Notes: a model not told the origin generated them from the letters alone. A stretch of 64,000 nucleotides of DNA from Notamacropus eugenii (GCF_028372415.1 NC_092872.1:554234705-554298704), one strand, 5' to 3'; shown: positions 20,561-31,580, counted from the stretch's first letter. Made by a program: numbers and translations.

Positions 20561-21935
20561 CTAGCAGGAGAGAAGGGATTAACCATAAAGGGCATATATG
20601 AATCTCTGTCTTCAGAGATACAAGGTTACAACCAGGGTGTCAGTTGTTGGGGAATATCAAATAAGGGTTTGGTGAAATGATCTTGAAACTTAAGGAAAAG
20701 GATAAAAGTGGTCATGGTCTTGTGAGAGGCTACCTGCTAAGCTTGGCAGACCTCATTCTATGTGGAGACATCTTCCTTTTGCTCTCTCAATCAGTGATCA
20801 TCAGGTGAAGGTCAGGGCTCTCCTGGGAAGGGAAGACATTTAAGTCTGATTGGTTTCCTAACTGATGTCACAAACAAGGAGATACTAGGGAGTATTCAGG
20901 GGATGGACCTCTGAAATGCTTTTCAGAACTTGGAGCTTTTCAGCATGAAAAGAAGATTGCAGAAACAAAAAAGGAAGGTGATAGGCAAGAGGTATGTCTA
21001 TAGCAGATATATTTCATGAGAAAGGCTAAAAACAAAAATCCAGAAGATTATTAGATTTCCATAGCTTTTAATCTTAATAACTGGTGATTGGTTTATTGAT
21101 TGCTGAGTTGGTGGTTATCTGCATGCAGATCTTATAAACAAATACATCTCCATTGAGACATGCAGGTGGTTCATAGGGTACATTTCTTCTGAGTGTTTAC
21201 AATCTTATAAATGACCTGGGTGTTCCCATTAAAATTTCACAGGAAAAAAGTAGTTTTATCTATTTGGATTAGATATACCTCCGTTGTATACATTTCTTTC
21301 CCTTCTTACACCCAAGAATTGTTTTACCCATCACATTCCTTTGCCTTGGCTGTTTTCCTTAGGTATTTTCAGAGATGGCGCCATTGACTATGTCAGTCCC
21401 ATTAACAGCATATCTTTGATTTATATTTAACTCACAACTGTTTATACAACCTCAGTTTCAGTTTGGCCATATGGAGGAAGGTGTTCATTCGAATGTCTGT
21501 CTGAATCCAGAAAATAGATTGTTATATGATGCTGCAAAATGAATTATACAAATGCTGGGAAAAGCCAGTTTCCTCTTCTCGGCTGGCTCATCAAAGCCGG
21601 GGTAACTTTGAGCATTTCAAGTTTCATTTTTCTTCCTTCAAAGGTATGAATGTAAGCAACGTAATTGCTATAGTACAGCCTGAAAGTAAATATACTTGCT
21701 GATGCTACAGCAACTTGAAGTTTATTTTATGTAATATTTATCTTAATAGTTTTAGGTAACTATAAAGTGTGTTCTGGGTCGGGCCTAACTTTGATTAGTC
21801 CCTGGTAGTTGAGGTTCAGCAATGGAATAAAATGAGAGATTCGTGGGTCATTCAATAGTTTAGTAAACAAACAAATAGATTTATTTGATTCTGAACATTG
21901 ATATGCATTGAAGACTCCATGAAGTTGAGCCAAGT
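20561..21935. other. unique block, partly possible old LTR, partly candidate conserved DNA
   Basis: 20641-20900 has an LTR-like feel (TGTTGGGGAATATC start) but I cannot prove it. 21360-21720 is repeat-free and includes an exact palindrome AATGGCGCCATT-like core (ATGGCGCCAT at 21376-21385). No coding evidence. Confidence 0.3.
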
Positions 21936-21997
21936 TCCCTGGAATGATGAGATGGCCGTTATGGTTCCTTCCAATTCTACAATTCGATGATTCTATA
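21936..21997 (+). repeat. MIR 3' end
   Basis: TGATGAGATGGCCGTTATGG, TTCCTTCCAATTCTACAATT, CGATGATTCTAT. Confidence 0.7.
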
Positions 21998-22149
21998 CGA
22001 ATATCTGCTGTTCTTCTTTCTCAACAGCAGCACTGGGGAGGAAGGGGCCACTGAGGATGTCCTGCAAAGCATTGTTCTTAGGCACCAGCAAAGGGAATAC
22101 ATCTCTGCTTTGACAATAAACAGCACAATTAGGAAAGAAGCATTGTAAA

Positions 22150-22220
22150 CGCAGGATGTCAACTAGCTCTATGACCCTGGGCAAGTGACTTAGTTTCCAC
22201 TGAGTGGAATTGGTCTTTAA
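22150..22220 (+). repeat. MIR CORE fragment
   Basis: CTAGCTCTATGACCCTGGGC followed by AAGTGACTTAGTTTCCACTG. Confidence 0.65.
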
Positions 22221-22349
22221 TATAAGATCTTTAAAGAAATAATAAGGATACAAAAGAATCTTGTAAAATTCATTTAAGGTACAACAGAATTATTATCTTC
22301 CTTGTCAGATATAAGGAAATGCCAAACAAGTATATTCCTAAAAGGCTCT

Positions 22350-22620
22350 CATGCATATATATATATACATATGTGGCTATACGCACAGATTTTTACAATG
22401 GTATATTAGTAAATGCTTAATAGCTAGGGCTCCTCAGGGGGAAAATACATATATGACACACTTTAAAGTTTAATCTGCTTATTAGTATTTTCTCCACAAT
22501 TTTCATTCATTTATACATGCACATGACATATACATGTATATATACACATTTATACATTAACATCTGTGCCACTATGTCTCTCTTTCTCTCTTTCTTTTTT
22601 TCTCTCTCCCTACACATAAC
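22350..22620. repeat. scattered TA/CA and CT simple repeats
   Basis: CATATATATATATACATATG at 22353, TACATGTATATATACAC near 22530, and a CT-rich stretch at 22576-22608. Confidence 0.7.
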
Positions 22621-22794
22621 CTCCCTCATCCCCTTGCACACACTTTTTAACCAGTTTTGAAATGACAGGCATATGATGTAAATACTAATGATCCAGATGA
22701 TAAAGAGGAAAGCAAATGTATGCATATATGTGCATGGATACATACCACACATGTATGCACGTGTATACATATGCATGGGGTATGTTAGGAAGAC

Positions 22795-22865
22795 TTCCTA
22801 AAGTCACAAGTTAGTTGGTGGTAGACTATGAAATCAAATCCAGACCATCTAATATGAATTCAGTG
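22795..22865 (-). repeat. MIR fragment
   Basis: TTCCTAAAGTCACAAGTTAG, TGGTGGTAGACTATGAAATC, AAATCCAGACCATCTAATAT. Confidence 0.55.
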
Positions 22866-23114
22866 TTTTTTTCCTTCCTATTTTCAACCCCTACTTCATC
22901 ACCTGGTCAAAAATCCGCACTATTTTGTTTCTTCCACTTGTATAGATTATAATTATTCCAAGCCTTTCCACTCTGAATAATTCTCAGAGTGTTCTATAAA
23001 TGCTCCATGGAAATCATTCAACCATGCCCAAAGCTCTGTTTTTGTTGTTACTAATTCTGCTACCCTGAGGTGAGCAAAATAGCAGCCTCTCCTTGTCATC
23101 TCATTCTTCCCATA
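22866..23114. other. no recognised feature
   Basis: No coding signal or repeat I can name. Confidence 0.4.
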
Positions 23115-23187
23115 TGACAAATAATTTTACCTCCTAGATGATCTTTGGGGGACTTTCCGCATCTAAGATTCTATTCTGTTATTCTGT
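23115..23187 (+). repeat. MIR 3' end
   Basis: TACCTCCTAGATGATCTTTG, GGGGACTTTCCGCATCTAAG, ATTCTATTCTG. Confidence 0.6.
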
Positions 23188-23339
23188 TTTCATCAACAGC
23201 TTTTATACATCTGGTGACAGCATCAGGGATACCTGAAACAATGGGTGAAGCTTATCATGACAATAATTTGCTAGGTTTTACTAAATTAGGCCCAACATCT
23301 CCTCTTACTGGAACTATTGTAATAATTATAAAATAATTT
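23188..23339. other. no recognised feature
   Basis: Short spacer between a MIR and the LINE tail. Confidence 0.4.
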
Positions 23340-24161
23340 TTTAAATATATAATTTATTTATTTTCAGTTCTTAACATTCACTTCCATAAGAATTTTAATT
23401 CAAAATTTTCTCCCCATATCTCCCCACCCCCCATCCCAGGATAGCATGCACCCCATCCAACCCTTCCTCCATTCTGTCCTCCCTTCCATTACTCATGCTT
23501 CTTCCATCCCCCTTCCCCTATATTTTCCGGTAGGGCAAAATAGATTTCTATACTCCATTGCCTGTATAGTTTTATTTCCAGTTGCATGCTAAAATAATTT
23601 TTAACATTCATTCTTAAAGCTTTGAGTTCCATATTTGCTCCCTCCCTCCCTCCCCACCCTCAATCAGAAAAAAAAGCAATTCAATATAGGTCAATCCATG
23701 TATAATGATGCAAAGCACTTCCATAATAGTTATGTTGTAAACCATATTTCCCTCTGTCCTATCCTGCCCTCCATTTATTCCATTCTCTCCCTTGACCTAT
23801 CCTCCCACAATAGTGCTTGCTTCTGATTATCCCTTGCCCCAATTTGCTGTCCCTTCTATTATCTTCCCTTTCTGAACCCTGTCTTCCCTTGCCTTCCTGC
23901 AAAGTAAAATAGATTTCCATATCTAATTGAGTGTATTATTCCCTTCTTAAACAAACTCCATGACACTAAGGCTCAATTGCTTCCTTTCACATCCCCTCTC
24001 TTCCCCTCCATTGCAAAAGCTCTTTCTTCCCTCTTTTATGTGAGATGATTTGCTACATTCTACCTCTTCCTTTCTCTTATTCCTAGTACAATCCATTAAA
24101 TGGTAAATTTTATTTTTTCAGTTATTCTCCCTTCATAATCAGCTCACCCTGTGCCCTCTGT

Positions 24162-24275
24162 CTATACACACACACACCCATATACACACATACACCTATG
24201 TACATATACATACCTACACATATGTAATATGCACATATATACATACCTATATACACCTACATATATATATTCCCT
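24162..24275. repeat. (CA)n/(TA)n microsatellite inside HAL1-like element
   Basis: CACACACACACCCATATACA onward. It lies at the site equivalent to the (TG)n at 59278-59318 and the (TCTG)n near 62480-62515. Confidence 0.9.
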
Positions 24276-24393
24276 CTGATTACCTTAATACTTAAAAAGT
24301 TCTCATGAATTACAAATAACATTTTTCCATGTAGGAATGTCAACGGTTCAACTTTAATGAGTTCCTTAAGGATTCTCTTTTCTGTTTATATTT

Positions 24394-25512
24394 TCATATT
24401 TCTCTTGATTCTTGTATTTGAAAGTCAGATTTTCTATTCAGCTCTGATCTTTTCAGCAAGAATGCTTTGAAGTCCTCTATTTCATTGAAATTCCATTTTT
24501 TCCCTGAAGTATTATACTCAGTTTTGCTGGATAGATTATTCTTGGTTTTAATTCTATCTTCTTTCACCTCTGGAACATCATATTCCAAGCCCTTCAATCC
24601 CTTAGTGTAGAAGCTGTTAAATCCTTTGTTATCCTGATTGTAATTCCACAATACTTGAATTGTTTCTTTCTGGTTGCTTGTAATATTTTCTCCTTGACCT
24701 GGGAACTCTGGAATTTGGCTACAATATTCCTAGTTTTCCTTTTGGGATCTCTTTCAGGAGGTAATTGGTGAATTCTTTCCATTTCTATTTTTACCTTCTG
24801 GTTCTAGAATACCAGGGCAGTTTTCCTTGATAATTACTTGGAAGATGTCAAAGCTCTTTTTTTTTTTATTATGATTTTCCAGATAGGTCAATAATTTTAA
24901 ATTATGTCTCCTGGATCTATTTTCCTGGTCAGTTGTTTTTCCAGTGAGATATTTCACATTGTCTTCTATTTTTTCATTCTTTTGGTTTTGTTTTGTAATT
25001 TCTTGGTTTCTCATAAAGTCATTAACTTTCATCTGCTCCATTCTAATTTTTAAAGAGCTACTTTCTTCAGTGAGCTTTTGAACCTCCTTTTTCATTTGGC
25101 CCATCCTGCTTTTTAAAGCATTATTCTCCTCATTGGCTTTTTGGGCCTCTTTTGCCATTTGGGTTAGTCTATTTTTAAAGGTGCTGTTTTCCCCAGTGTT
25201 TTGGTTTTTTTTTGTCCCCTTTAGCAAGCTGTTGACTCACTTTTCATGATTTTCTTGCATTACTCTCATTTCTCCTCCCAATTTTTCCTCCACCTTTCTT
25301 ACTTGATTTTCAAAATCCTTTTTTGAGCTCGTCCATGGCCTGAGACCATTGCATATTTTCTTTTTGGAGGTTTTGGATGTAGAAGCCTTGACTTTGATGT
25401 CTCCCTCTGATGGTATGCTTTGTTCTTCCTCATCTGAAAGTATGGAAGAAAATATCTATTCACCAAGAAAGTAACCTTTTATAGTCTTATTTTTTTCCCT
25501 TTTGGGGGGCAT
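24394..25512 (-). pseudogene. LINE ORF1p pseudogene (HAL1-like)
   Basis: Start codon inferred at 25512 by homology with the 60.5-kb copy (MP-K-type N-terminus). Three overlapping frames (25227-24754, 24782-24594, 24651-24394) carry consecutive parts. First comes a long Glu/Lys/Gln-rich coiled coil with FMRNQEITKQNQKNEK. Then follow RRM-like residues with RDPKRKTRNIVAKFQ and VKEKILQATRKKQ, and a C-terminal domain with IRITKDLTASTLRD. The family protein is an RNA-binding trimer packaging LINE RNA. Frameshifts and stops make this copy non-functional. Confidence 0.85.
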
Positions 25513-26329
25513 TTTCCTAGCTAGCTACTTGACTTTTGAGTCCTTTGTCAAGTGGTAGGTATACTCTAGGGACCTATAAGTTCTCAGTTACTCCAAGGTG
25601 GCACAATCAAGGGAGAAAAGTTTTCTCCTCTCCTGGCCTGTGCTCTGGTCTGTGAGCAGCCACAAGTACTCCTTTCTACCCAGGATCTGTGAGTAAGATT
25701 CCCTCACTAGAGCATTCACCAGCTCCACCATGCCAGTGCTCTTCCTTACCCTAGGACTGCCACTAGGGGTGAGACCCAGATCAGCCCCTGGATTCCCCCA
25801 GGGTCTTTAGGTTGAGGGCCCAAACATGGATGCTGCTGCAGCAGTAGTTGCTGTTCCCCTGTCCCCCTCCCCACCCCACCTCTGCCTCCATGTCCCCACC
25901 CCACAGTTCCCTTCTTATTCAGGTGAAATAGCTTTCTCACTGACCTTTGAAGCTATCTTTGGCATTCGTGTGTTGAGAAATTTGGGAACTGCAGCTGCTA
26001 CCCGTGATTCCGTGCCCTGAAGCTTACTCTAGTCCAGTTTGTGTTGTGCTCTGCTATGAACCTGGTGCAATGGACCTTTCCTGTTGGCCTTCCAGGCTGT
26101 CTAGGGCTGGAAATCTGTTTCATTCTGTCATGTTGTGGCTTCTGCTCCTCTAGAATTTGTTTAGAGTCATTTTTAACAGGTATTTTATGGGCTATGGGGG
26201 TAGAGTTAGAACAGGTCCATTCTTCTACTCCACCATCTTGGCTCTGCCCCCAACCAAAACCCTAAAAATATCCTAGTCTCTGTCATTTATGGTACATACT
26301 CTTTCTCTACACAACCATTAAAATTATTT

Positions 26330-26806
26330 ACTTATCTCCCCAGTCTATTCATGTCACTTGCCTATTCAAAAGTCTGCTGTGACTCTTTATAGACTTTAGG
26401 ATAAAGTATACGTTCTTCATGTTGGCTTTTTTAAGGGCCCTTTGCTACCTGCCTTCAGCCTGCTCTTTCAATTCTTTATCATAGTACACCCCTGCACTTG
26501 CTTCTTTGAATCTCATATTCTATACCCCATGCCTGAATTTCTTCCTGAATTTCAATTTCTTAAATTCCATCCCTCAAAACTCACTTCAGGTTCTCCTTCT
26601 GTGAATTCTTTCTTGTTCTTCCAGTTGTCAGTGCTCTTTCCGCAAAATCTGTACCTTACATTTTCTTACCTGTGTACAATCAGTGTTCTCCCATTAGAAT
26701 ATAATCTCCTTGAGAGAAAGGGATGTTTCATTGTTGTCTTTATATCCTCAGCATCTAGCACAGTGGCTACACATAACAGGTATTTTTAATCAGTGTTAAC
26801 TGACTT
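26330..26806 (+). repeat. L2 LINE 3' end
   Basis: GTCTGCTGTGACTCTTTATA, TACCCCATGCCTGAATTTCT, CCCATTAGAATATAATCTCC, TTGAGAGAAAGGGATGTTTC, AGCATCTAGCACAGTGGCTA. Near-complete L2 3' UTR. Confidence 0.85.
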
Positions 26807-26879
26807 GAATTAAGGTTAACTCAATTTCCCTGCACCCTCCTGTCATTGCTAATGATGGATCTTGATTAATTAAAGAATG

Positions 26880-27000
26880 CAGTACTCTGCAATAGAATCA
26901 GCACCAAACTGGAAGCCAGAGGATGAGGTCTCTTCTCCTGGTAGAGGGAAGTCCCTTAACTTCTTTGTCTTCTTTCTTCTCACTTCTTGAGAATGAGAAT
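26880..27000 (+). repeat. old MIR inside duplication copy A
   Basis: AGAATCAGCACCAAACTGGA, AGGGAAGTCCCTTAACTTCT, GAGAATGAGAATG. The matching MIR lies at 29020-29120. Confidence 0.6.
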
Positions 27001-27007
27001 GTTTAAT

Positions 27008-27216
27008 AAGGCAAAGGGGGAATTGAATCAAGAAGATGTGAGTTCAATCCACCCCTCAACAGTTATTAGCTGTGTGACTCTGGATGAGTAACTTAACCTC
27101 TATCAGTTTCAGTTTCCTCAATTGTAATCTCAAGGCTGTTGAAAAGATAAAATAACAATTGTAAAGTCCTTTGTAAACCTTAAAGCATTAAATAAATGCC
27201 AGTTATTATTATTGTT
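27008..27216 (+). mobile_element. MIR/THER-type SINE inserted in copy A only
   Basis: AAGATGTGAGTTCAATCCAC, TTAGCTGTGTGACTCTGGAT, AGTTTCCTCAATTGTAATCT, the 3' extension AAAGTCCTTTGTAAACCTTA and tail TTATTATTATTG. It is flanked by GTTTAAT (27001-27007) and GTTAAT (27217-27222); copy B has a single GTTTAATCAG at the same place. Confidence 0.8.
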
Positions 27217-27478
27217 GTTAATCAGATAATCACAAGTCCTTTTCAGCTCTGAAATTCAAAATGTTAATTTATTTTGTACTTCCCAGCCATCCCTACACAT
27301 TCTACCTTTACTATGGCCATCATCCCCATCTCTGTTTTCCCTCCTTGCATTAGAACTTTGGACATTGTCCCTAGAATGCTGGATTCTGACAGGCGTGTTC
27401 ATATTATCTTGCCTGGGACCAGAACTCCCCATGATTTTTCAGTCAAATACCTGTACTCTTCTGTTGATTCAGTTGCTA

Positions 27479-27547
27479 TACAGAGTATCCCAAACATCTT
27501 AAAGCAGTTTTAAGCTTTAGTAGCTAAGATGTTGTGGCCACCCCGTA
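27479..27547. mobile_element. mariner-type MITE
   Basis: About 69 bases with imperfect inverted ends TACAGAGTATCCC and the complement of GGCCACCCCGTA; inner arms are AACATCTTA and TAAGATGTT. Bounded by TA. Confidence 0.75.
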
Positions 27548-27705
27548 TACATATGTATGCACATATATGTATGTGCATGTGTATATGTAGGTATATTTTG
27601 TGTATAAAGACTATATACATACATGCATATAAAATGTGTGTGCACATATGTATGTGTATGCATATATGTGTATATGTGTGTGTGTGTATATATACTCTGT
27701 GTGTG

Positions 27706-27765
<60 letters not shown>
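27548..27765. repeat. compound (TATG)n/(TG)n/(GA)n microsatellite
   Basis: TA/TG-rich to about 27708, then an uninterrupted (GA)n of about 27 units (27711-27765). Confidence 0.95.
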
Positions 27766-27767
<2 letters not shown>

Positions 27768-27830
27768 AATAATTTATTAAACATCTGTTGAGTTCCAGGA
27801 ACTGTGCTAAAATATGTGTGTATGTTTATA
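27766..27830 (-). repeat. L2 3' terminus, antisense
   Basis: AATTTATTAAACATCTGTTG then AGTTCCAGGAACTGTGCTAA. Confidence 0.6.
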
Positions 27831-28442
27831 CATGTCTATATTCTCCATAGGATGGGACTGGACCTTTTCAGTGATTTCTTCGGTATATGTGTGGGCATGT
27901 CTAATGTGTATACATTATTGATATTTTTGTGTATGCATGCAAATATGTCAGAGCTGTAATATGACATAGAACATATTTCAAAATATCCATGGCTTAAGTC
28001 ACGGAGGGTCCCTTTCCTATAACAGGGAACATCCAGGAGATGGTGAACCCCTGAGCTTTTTGCATTAATTGAGGGTCTTCACTTTGAATTTCCACTGACA
28101 GTTTACACTAAAGGAATTTCAGCAACCAAATTTGCTTATTTGAACATGCTGATTGTTTAGGTTCTAAAGAAATGGGAGTTTATCTATAGAAAAACAGTCA
28201 CAGACTCAGAACGTCAGCATGCTTGTTTGTTTAAGCCAAATTCACCAGTAAACACTTATTCTCATTAAGCCTTAACTAGGATTTCTGGCACCTGAGGCAA
28301 ATTCAGGGAATGAGGTGGGGGTGGGGGTAGGGGTAGGGGAGAAATTTGAACAGAGGTTATTTACTGGCTTTCAGTTACTGGTTAGAGGGGGCATAGTCCA
28401 CCCCTTAGATTCTAGGAACTCGAGGGGAATCTAAGGTCTAGA
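27831..28442. other. unique block, candidate conserved non-coding DNA
   Basis: 27940-28300 has no repeat signature. It is followed by a G-rich tract at 28317-28339. No open frame of note. Confidence 0.35.
28317..28339 (+). other. G-quadruplex-forming motif
   Basis: Four G-runs of 4-5 with 1-2-base loops (GGGGG-T-GGGGG-TA-GGGG-TA-GGGG). The short loops predict a stable G4. Confidence 0.8.
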
Positions 28443-28562
28443 GCAGGGGCTGGCAAAATATTTGGCAGGGCCAAATTCAGCTGCTGCCACCTGTATTTAT
28501 ATGACCTGTGAGCTATTAGTAGCTTTCACCTGGGCTGTCGTTTGCTGACCCTTGTTCTAGAA
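28443..28562. mobile_element. hAT-type MITE fragment
   Basis: The left terminus AGCAGGGGCTGGCAAA and the right terminus TTTGCTGACCCTTGTTCT are inverted relative to each other, as in MER-type non-autonomous hAT elements of mammals. Internally deleted. Confidence 0.6.
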
Positions 28563-28984
28563 ATTATAGCCCTAGTCCTCTTGGCACAGCCACTGATCCT
28601 CAACCCTACAACTCTTGTTAGGAGGCTAGGGCTAGTGACGGTGGTGTACAGTAATGGGATTAAGTAGGAGAGTGGTGGGTCCTTGGAATATAGTGATTCA
28701 ATTCAGGGCCAACTCTGGCGAGAAAACATGTCCTCTGGAAATGAAACTCCAGGGACAAAGACCCAATCATCCCACCCCAATTATGGATCTGGTTCTCATT
28801 AACAGCTGGCTGAGTGCTTATGTATGCACCCATAGCCATAGAGCCCATAAAAACAACACAGGGCATGGCAGGAGAAAGTAAAGGCCAAGAATCTTCTGCT
28901 TCTCATTAAGTCCATATGTAACATGTTCATTAGTCTGAATACTGTACTTGCTTGCATCCTGTGCTCTTGTATCATTACTTATTT
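28563..28984. other. unique sequence
   Basis: No recognised repeat. The open frames at 28654-28881 on both strands are short and featureless. Confidence 0.4.
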
Positions 28985-29400
28985 TTAATGATTGAGCTTG
29001 ATTACCTGAAGGAGACAGTACTATGTGGTAGAATGAGCATGAAATTGGAATTTGGGGGTGGAATCTCTATTCTTGGTTGAGAGAAGTCACTTAATTTTTC
29101 TGAACCCTGGTCCCCTGCTTTGTAGAATGAGGATGTTTAATCAGATAGCCTCAAAAATTTCTCTTAGTTCTGAAAATCAAAATGTTAATCTATTTTGAAC
29201 TTCCCAGTCATCTCCACACATGGTACCTCAATTATGGCCAAAATTCCAATCTCCCTCAGTCCCTGTTTCCCAGCTGGAACAGTGGACCATTGGATGCTCA
29301 GCTCTGATAGATGAACTTGTGCTTTATAGAGCCTGGAACTTGATCTCCACACAATTTTCAGATATCTCTGTGCCTTGAAACCTCTCCTTTCTTCCCATTT
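28985..29400. repeat. tandem segmental duplication, copy B (SINE-empty)
   Basis: Paralogue of 26848-27450, with the MIR at 29020-29200 retained but no second SINE. GATGTTTAATCAGATAGCC at 29132-29150 is the uninterrupted target site. Confidence 0.75.
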
Positions 29401-29545
29401 TCCAGCTCACCTTTCTTTAATGTATAGTCTTTTTCCATTGTAATGTAAACTAAAAGCAGAGACTTTTTTGGGGGGGGGGAGTGGTATTTATATCACTAGC
29501 ACTTAGCACAGTGACTGGTTTGTAAAAAACAACTTAATAAGTTCT
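29385..29545 (+). repeat. L2 LINE 3' end
   Basis: TTCCATTGTAATGTAAACTA, GCACTTAGCACAGTGACTGG, then AACTTAATAA. Confidence 0.7.
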
Positions 29546-29564
29546 CTCTGTCTCTCTGTCTCTG

Positions 29565-29638
<74 letters not shown>

Positions 29639-29640
29639 CC
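29546..29640. repeat. (TCTG)n/(CT)n microsatellite
   Basis: CTCTGT repeats followed by a long pure (CT)n. Confidence 0.97.
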
Positions 29641-29659
29641 TTCCCCATCTATGTCTTAG

Positions 29660-29830
29660 TGAATAACTTATAGGACTCATCATCCAGAAAACCTGGATTC
29701 AATTAATGACTAGGATTTCCTAGTTGTGTGACTATTGCAAATAATTTAGACCATTTTCTTGGCCTCAGTTTCCTCCTCTTTAAAATGGGGAAAATAAGAA
29801 CAGCAGTGGCTACTTCAATAGAATTTGAGA
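29660..29830 (+). repeat. MIR SINE
   Basis: CCAGAAAACCTGGATTCAAT, TAGTTGTGTGACTATTGCAA, GGCCTCAGTTTCCTCCTCTT. Confidence 0.85.
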
Positions 29831-30754
29831 ATTTATAGGTATCTTGGGATCTGTAGTTCAAGATGATAAGTATTCTCCCTTTCAATCCTGATTTCCACCA
29901 TCTTTGACCCTAAAGGCAGACTTGAGTAATACCCAGGAATACTTATGTGGACACACAGAGTTTACAAGAAACAGACAGAGGGGAAATAATAGAGTCTTCA
30001 AGAGCTGAGTCAAAATAGGGAACCATCCTCCCCAGTCCCACCAAGGATTTAATGAGCCAAGCTCATTAAATTGAAGAAATAGCCAACAATCATCTTGTTT
30101 GTTGATGGAGGAGAAACAGACCAAAAAAAAAAAAAAAAGAAAGAAAGAAACCAAAAAGAGTCTGTAAGGAGAAAGTGAAAGAACTAAGTTGTGGAAGAGA
30201 AGGGGAAGATAAAGGAAGAACATTGGATCCCTATCTGTATCTTGGAGATACATTCAGGTAGCACCTTCAGGTTGTATCCATCTTCAAGGACTGAGGGAGA
30301 TTCCCCAAAATGTCTGCTTTTTCCTCTACTTCCCCTCCTTGTGTCTATCTAGCAACTCACAGTATGATAAAATTGACTTCCTTTTTTTCACCCAAACATC
30401 AGAAAGTTATGGTTTATCTAGAAATAACAATTCAAGTTTGGGCAGAAAAATAAATTTCTGACTGAATATTAGGAATTTTCTAACTATGGGATTCAAGGAA
30501 TGGAAATTATAATAGCTTTTTTTTTTTTGATATAGGGAAAGGGACTACATGTACCTGAGATGTATCATGTATCACTTCTATGCTAAATGAAATAATAGGA
30601 GAGGGCATCCAACCACCCTGCCCTCCACAGAGACACTGATATGCACTACTGCTGCAATTATAAGATAGTTTGCAACTTTTATGTATCAGTGTCAGTTAAT
30701 ATTACTCCTTCCTCCATACTTTTATTTAGCACATGGACTCATATTAAAAGGCAA
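29831..30754. other. unique sequence with A-rich tract
   Basis: An A-run with GAAA units lies at 30122-30149. The 123-codon minus-strand frame at 30253-29882 has a Phe/Leu-rich stretch encoded by this A-run and no domain; judged spurious. Confidence 0.45.
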
Positions 30755-30985
30755 TGCAACATAGCGGGAAAGACTTAGGACTTTGAATACTGAAAGATGA
30801 GGTTGAATCCTAACTCTAACTCTTGCTACATTGGTGAGGCAAATAAATTCACCATTTCATCCTCTTTCTTCATTTATAAGATGGGCATAATCCTAATCTT
30901 ATTTGCTTTATGCTTGCTTCAAAGGATCATCATGAGAAAGGGGGTTTGTAAACCTTAAAATGTTCTAAAAAAGATGAATTATATT
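30755..30985 (+). repeat. MIR/THER-type SINE with 3' extension
   Basis: AGGCAATGCAACATAGCGGG, GATGAGGTTGAATCCTAACT, then GCTTCAAAGGATCATCATGA and GGTTTGTAAACCTTAAAATG. Confidence 0.75.
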
Positions 30986-31077
30986 TTAAACTTCTTAAGT
31001 CAGACACTGTGTCATGGGTGTTTTGTATTTAATATAGGATATATTTTAATGCCTTACACAGAGGATATACCTCATTG
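30986..31077 (+). repeat. L2 3' terminus, decayed
   Basis: AAACTTCTTAAGTCAGACAC then ATGCCTTACACAGAGGATAT. Confidence 0.45.
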
Positions 31078-31297
31078 ATATTGTTGTTCAGTTGTTTCAG
31101 TCATATCTGACTCTTTGTTGACCCCATCTGGGATTTTCTTGGCAAAGATACTGTCATTTCCTTCTCCAGCTCATTTTACATATGAGGAAACTGAGGTAAA
31201 CAGGGTTAAGTGACTTGCCCAGGGTCACACAGCTAGTAAATAAATATCTAAAGCCAGATTTGAAATCAATAAGTCTTCCTGACCCTAGTCTTGGCAT
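31078..31297 (-). mobile_element. MAR1-like CORE-SINE, head truncated
   Basis: TTGTTGTTCAGTTGTTTCAG, TTTTCTTGGCAAAGATACTG, AAGTGACTTGCCCAGGGTCA, then GACCCTAGTCTTGGCATTC. The tRNA-like head is missing. Confidence 0.9.
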
Positions 31298-31394
31298 TCT
31301 TCCCCATGTTAACCAAGCTGCCATTCATTAATGTGGAGAATTGCAATAAAACACATCTACTTTTAGGAACTAATGCATATACTTGTTGTACTAG

Positions 31395-31580
31395 ATGGAA
31401 AGCTGGCTTCAGCCTGAAGAAAACTTGGAATCAAGCCTTGCTTCTACCACATAGTGGCTATGTGACCTTAGGCAAGTCTCGTTTTTGAGATTGTAAATTG
31501 CAGAAAAGTTGCCAGTCTGTATTATTTGAAGAATTTCCTCACTGGGAACTCCCTACAGAGATGAAATCACAGGGTTTTTT
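31395..31580 (+). repeat. MIR-related marsupial SINE (WSINE-type)
   Basis: A MIR-like 5' half (TGTGACCTTAGGCAAGTCTC) is joined to a distinct 3' half (GATTGTAAATTGCAGAAAAG, AATTTCCTCACTGGGAACTC, GATGAAATCACAGG). The same 3' half occurs at 48262 and 50820. Confidence 0.65.

Larger units (their letters stand above)
23340..26251 (-). mobile_element. HAL1-like element, full-length but old
   Basis: Read on the minus strand, the 5' end at 26251 starts GGGGGCAGAGCCAAGATGG, as in L1 promoters. It is followed by a GC-richer 5' UTR, ORF1, a purine-rich 3' region, and an A/T-rich tail at about 23340. ORF2 is wholly absent. The same order without ORF2 occurs at 58435-61212. Point changes and broken ORF1 show that it is older than that copy. 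Confidence 0.75.
26848..27450. repeat. tandem segmental duplication, copy A (SINE-filled)
   Basis: It aligns with 28985-29400 outside the inserted SINE. Shared landmarks include GATCTTGATTA/GAGCTTGATTA, CAGTACT, ATGTTTAAT, AAAATGTTAAT, ACTTCCCAG and CCTGGGACCAGAACT/GCCTGGAACTTGAT. The similarity runs past the MIR they share into plain sequence. Confidence 0.75.

Noticed and set aside
24394..25512. Host coiled-coil protein gene
   Set aside because: Coiled coil, RRM-like and C-terminal motifs match L1 ORF1p, and the same protein is encoded in other copies in the window.
29882..30253. 123-codon minus-strand frame with a Phe-rich core like a membrane segment
   Set aside because: The hydrophobic run comes from a poly-A tract on the plus strand; nothing else supports a gene.
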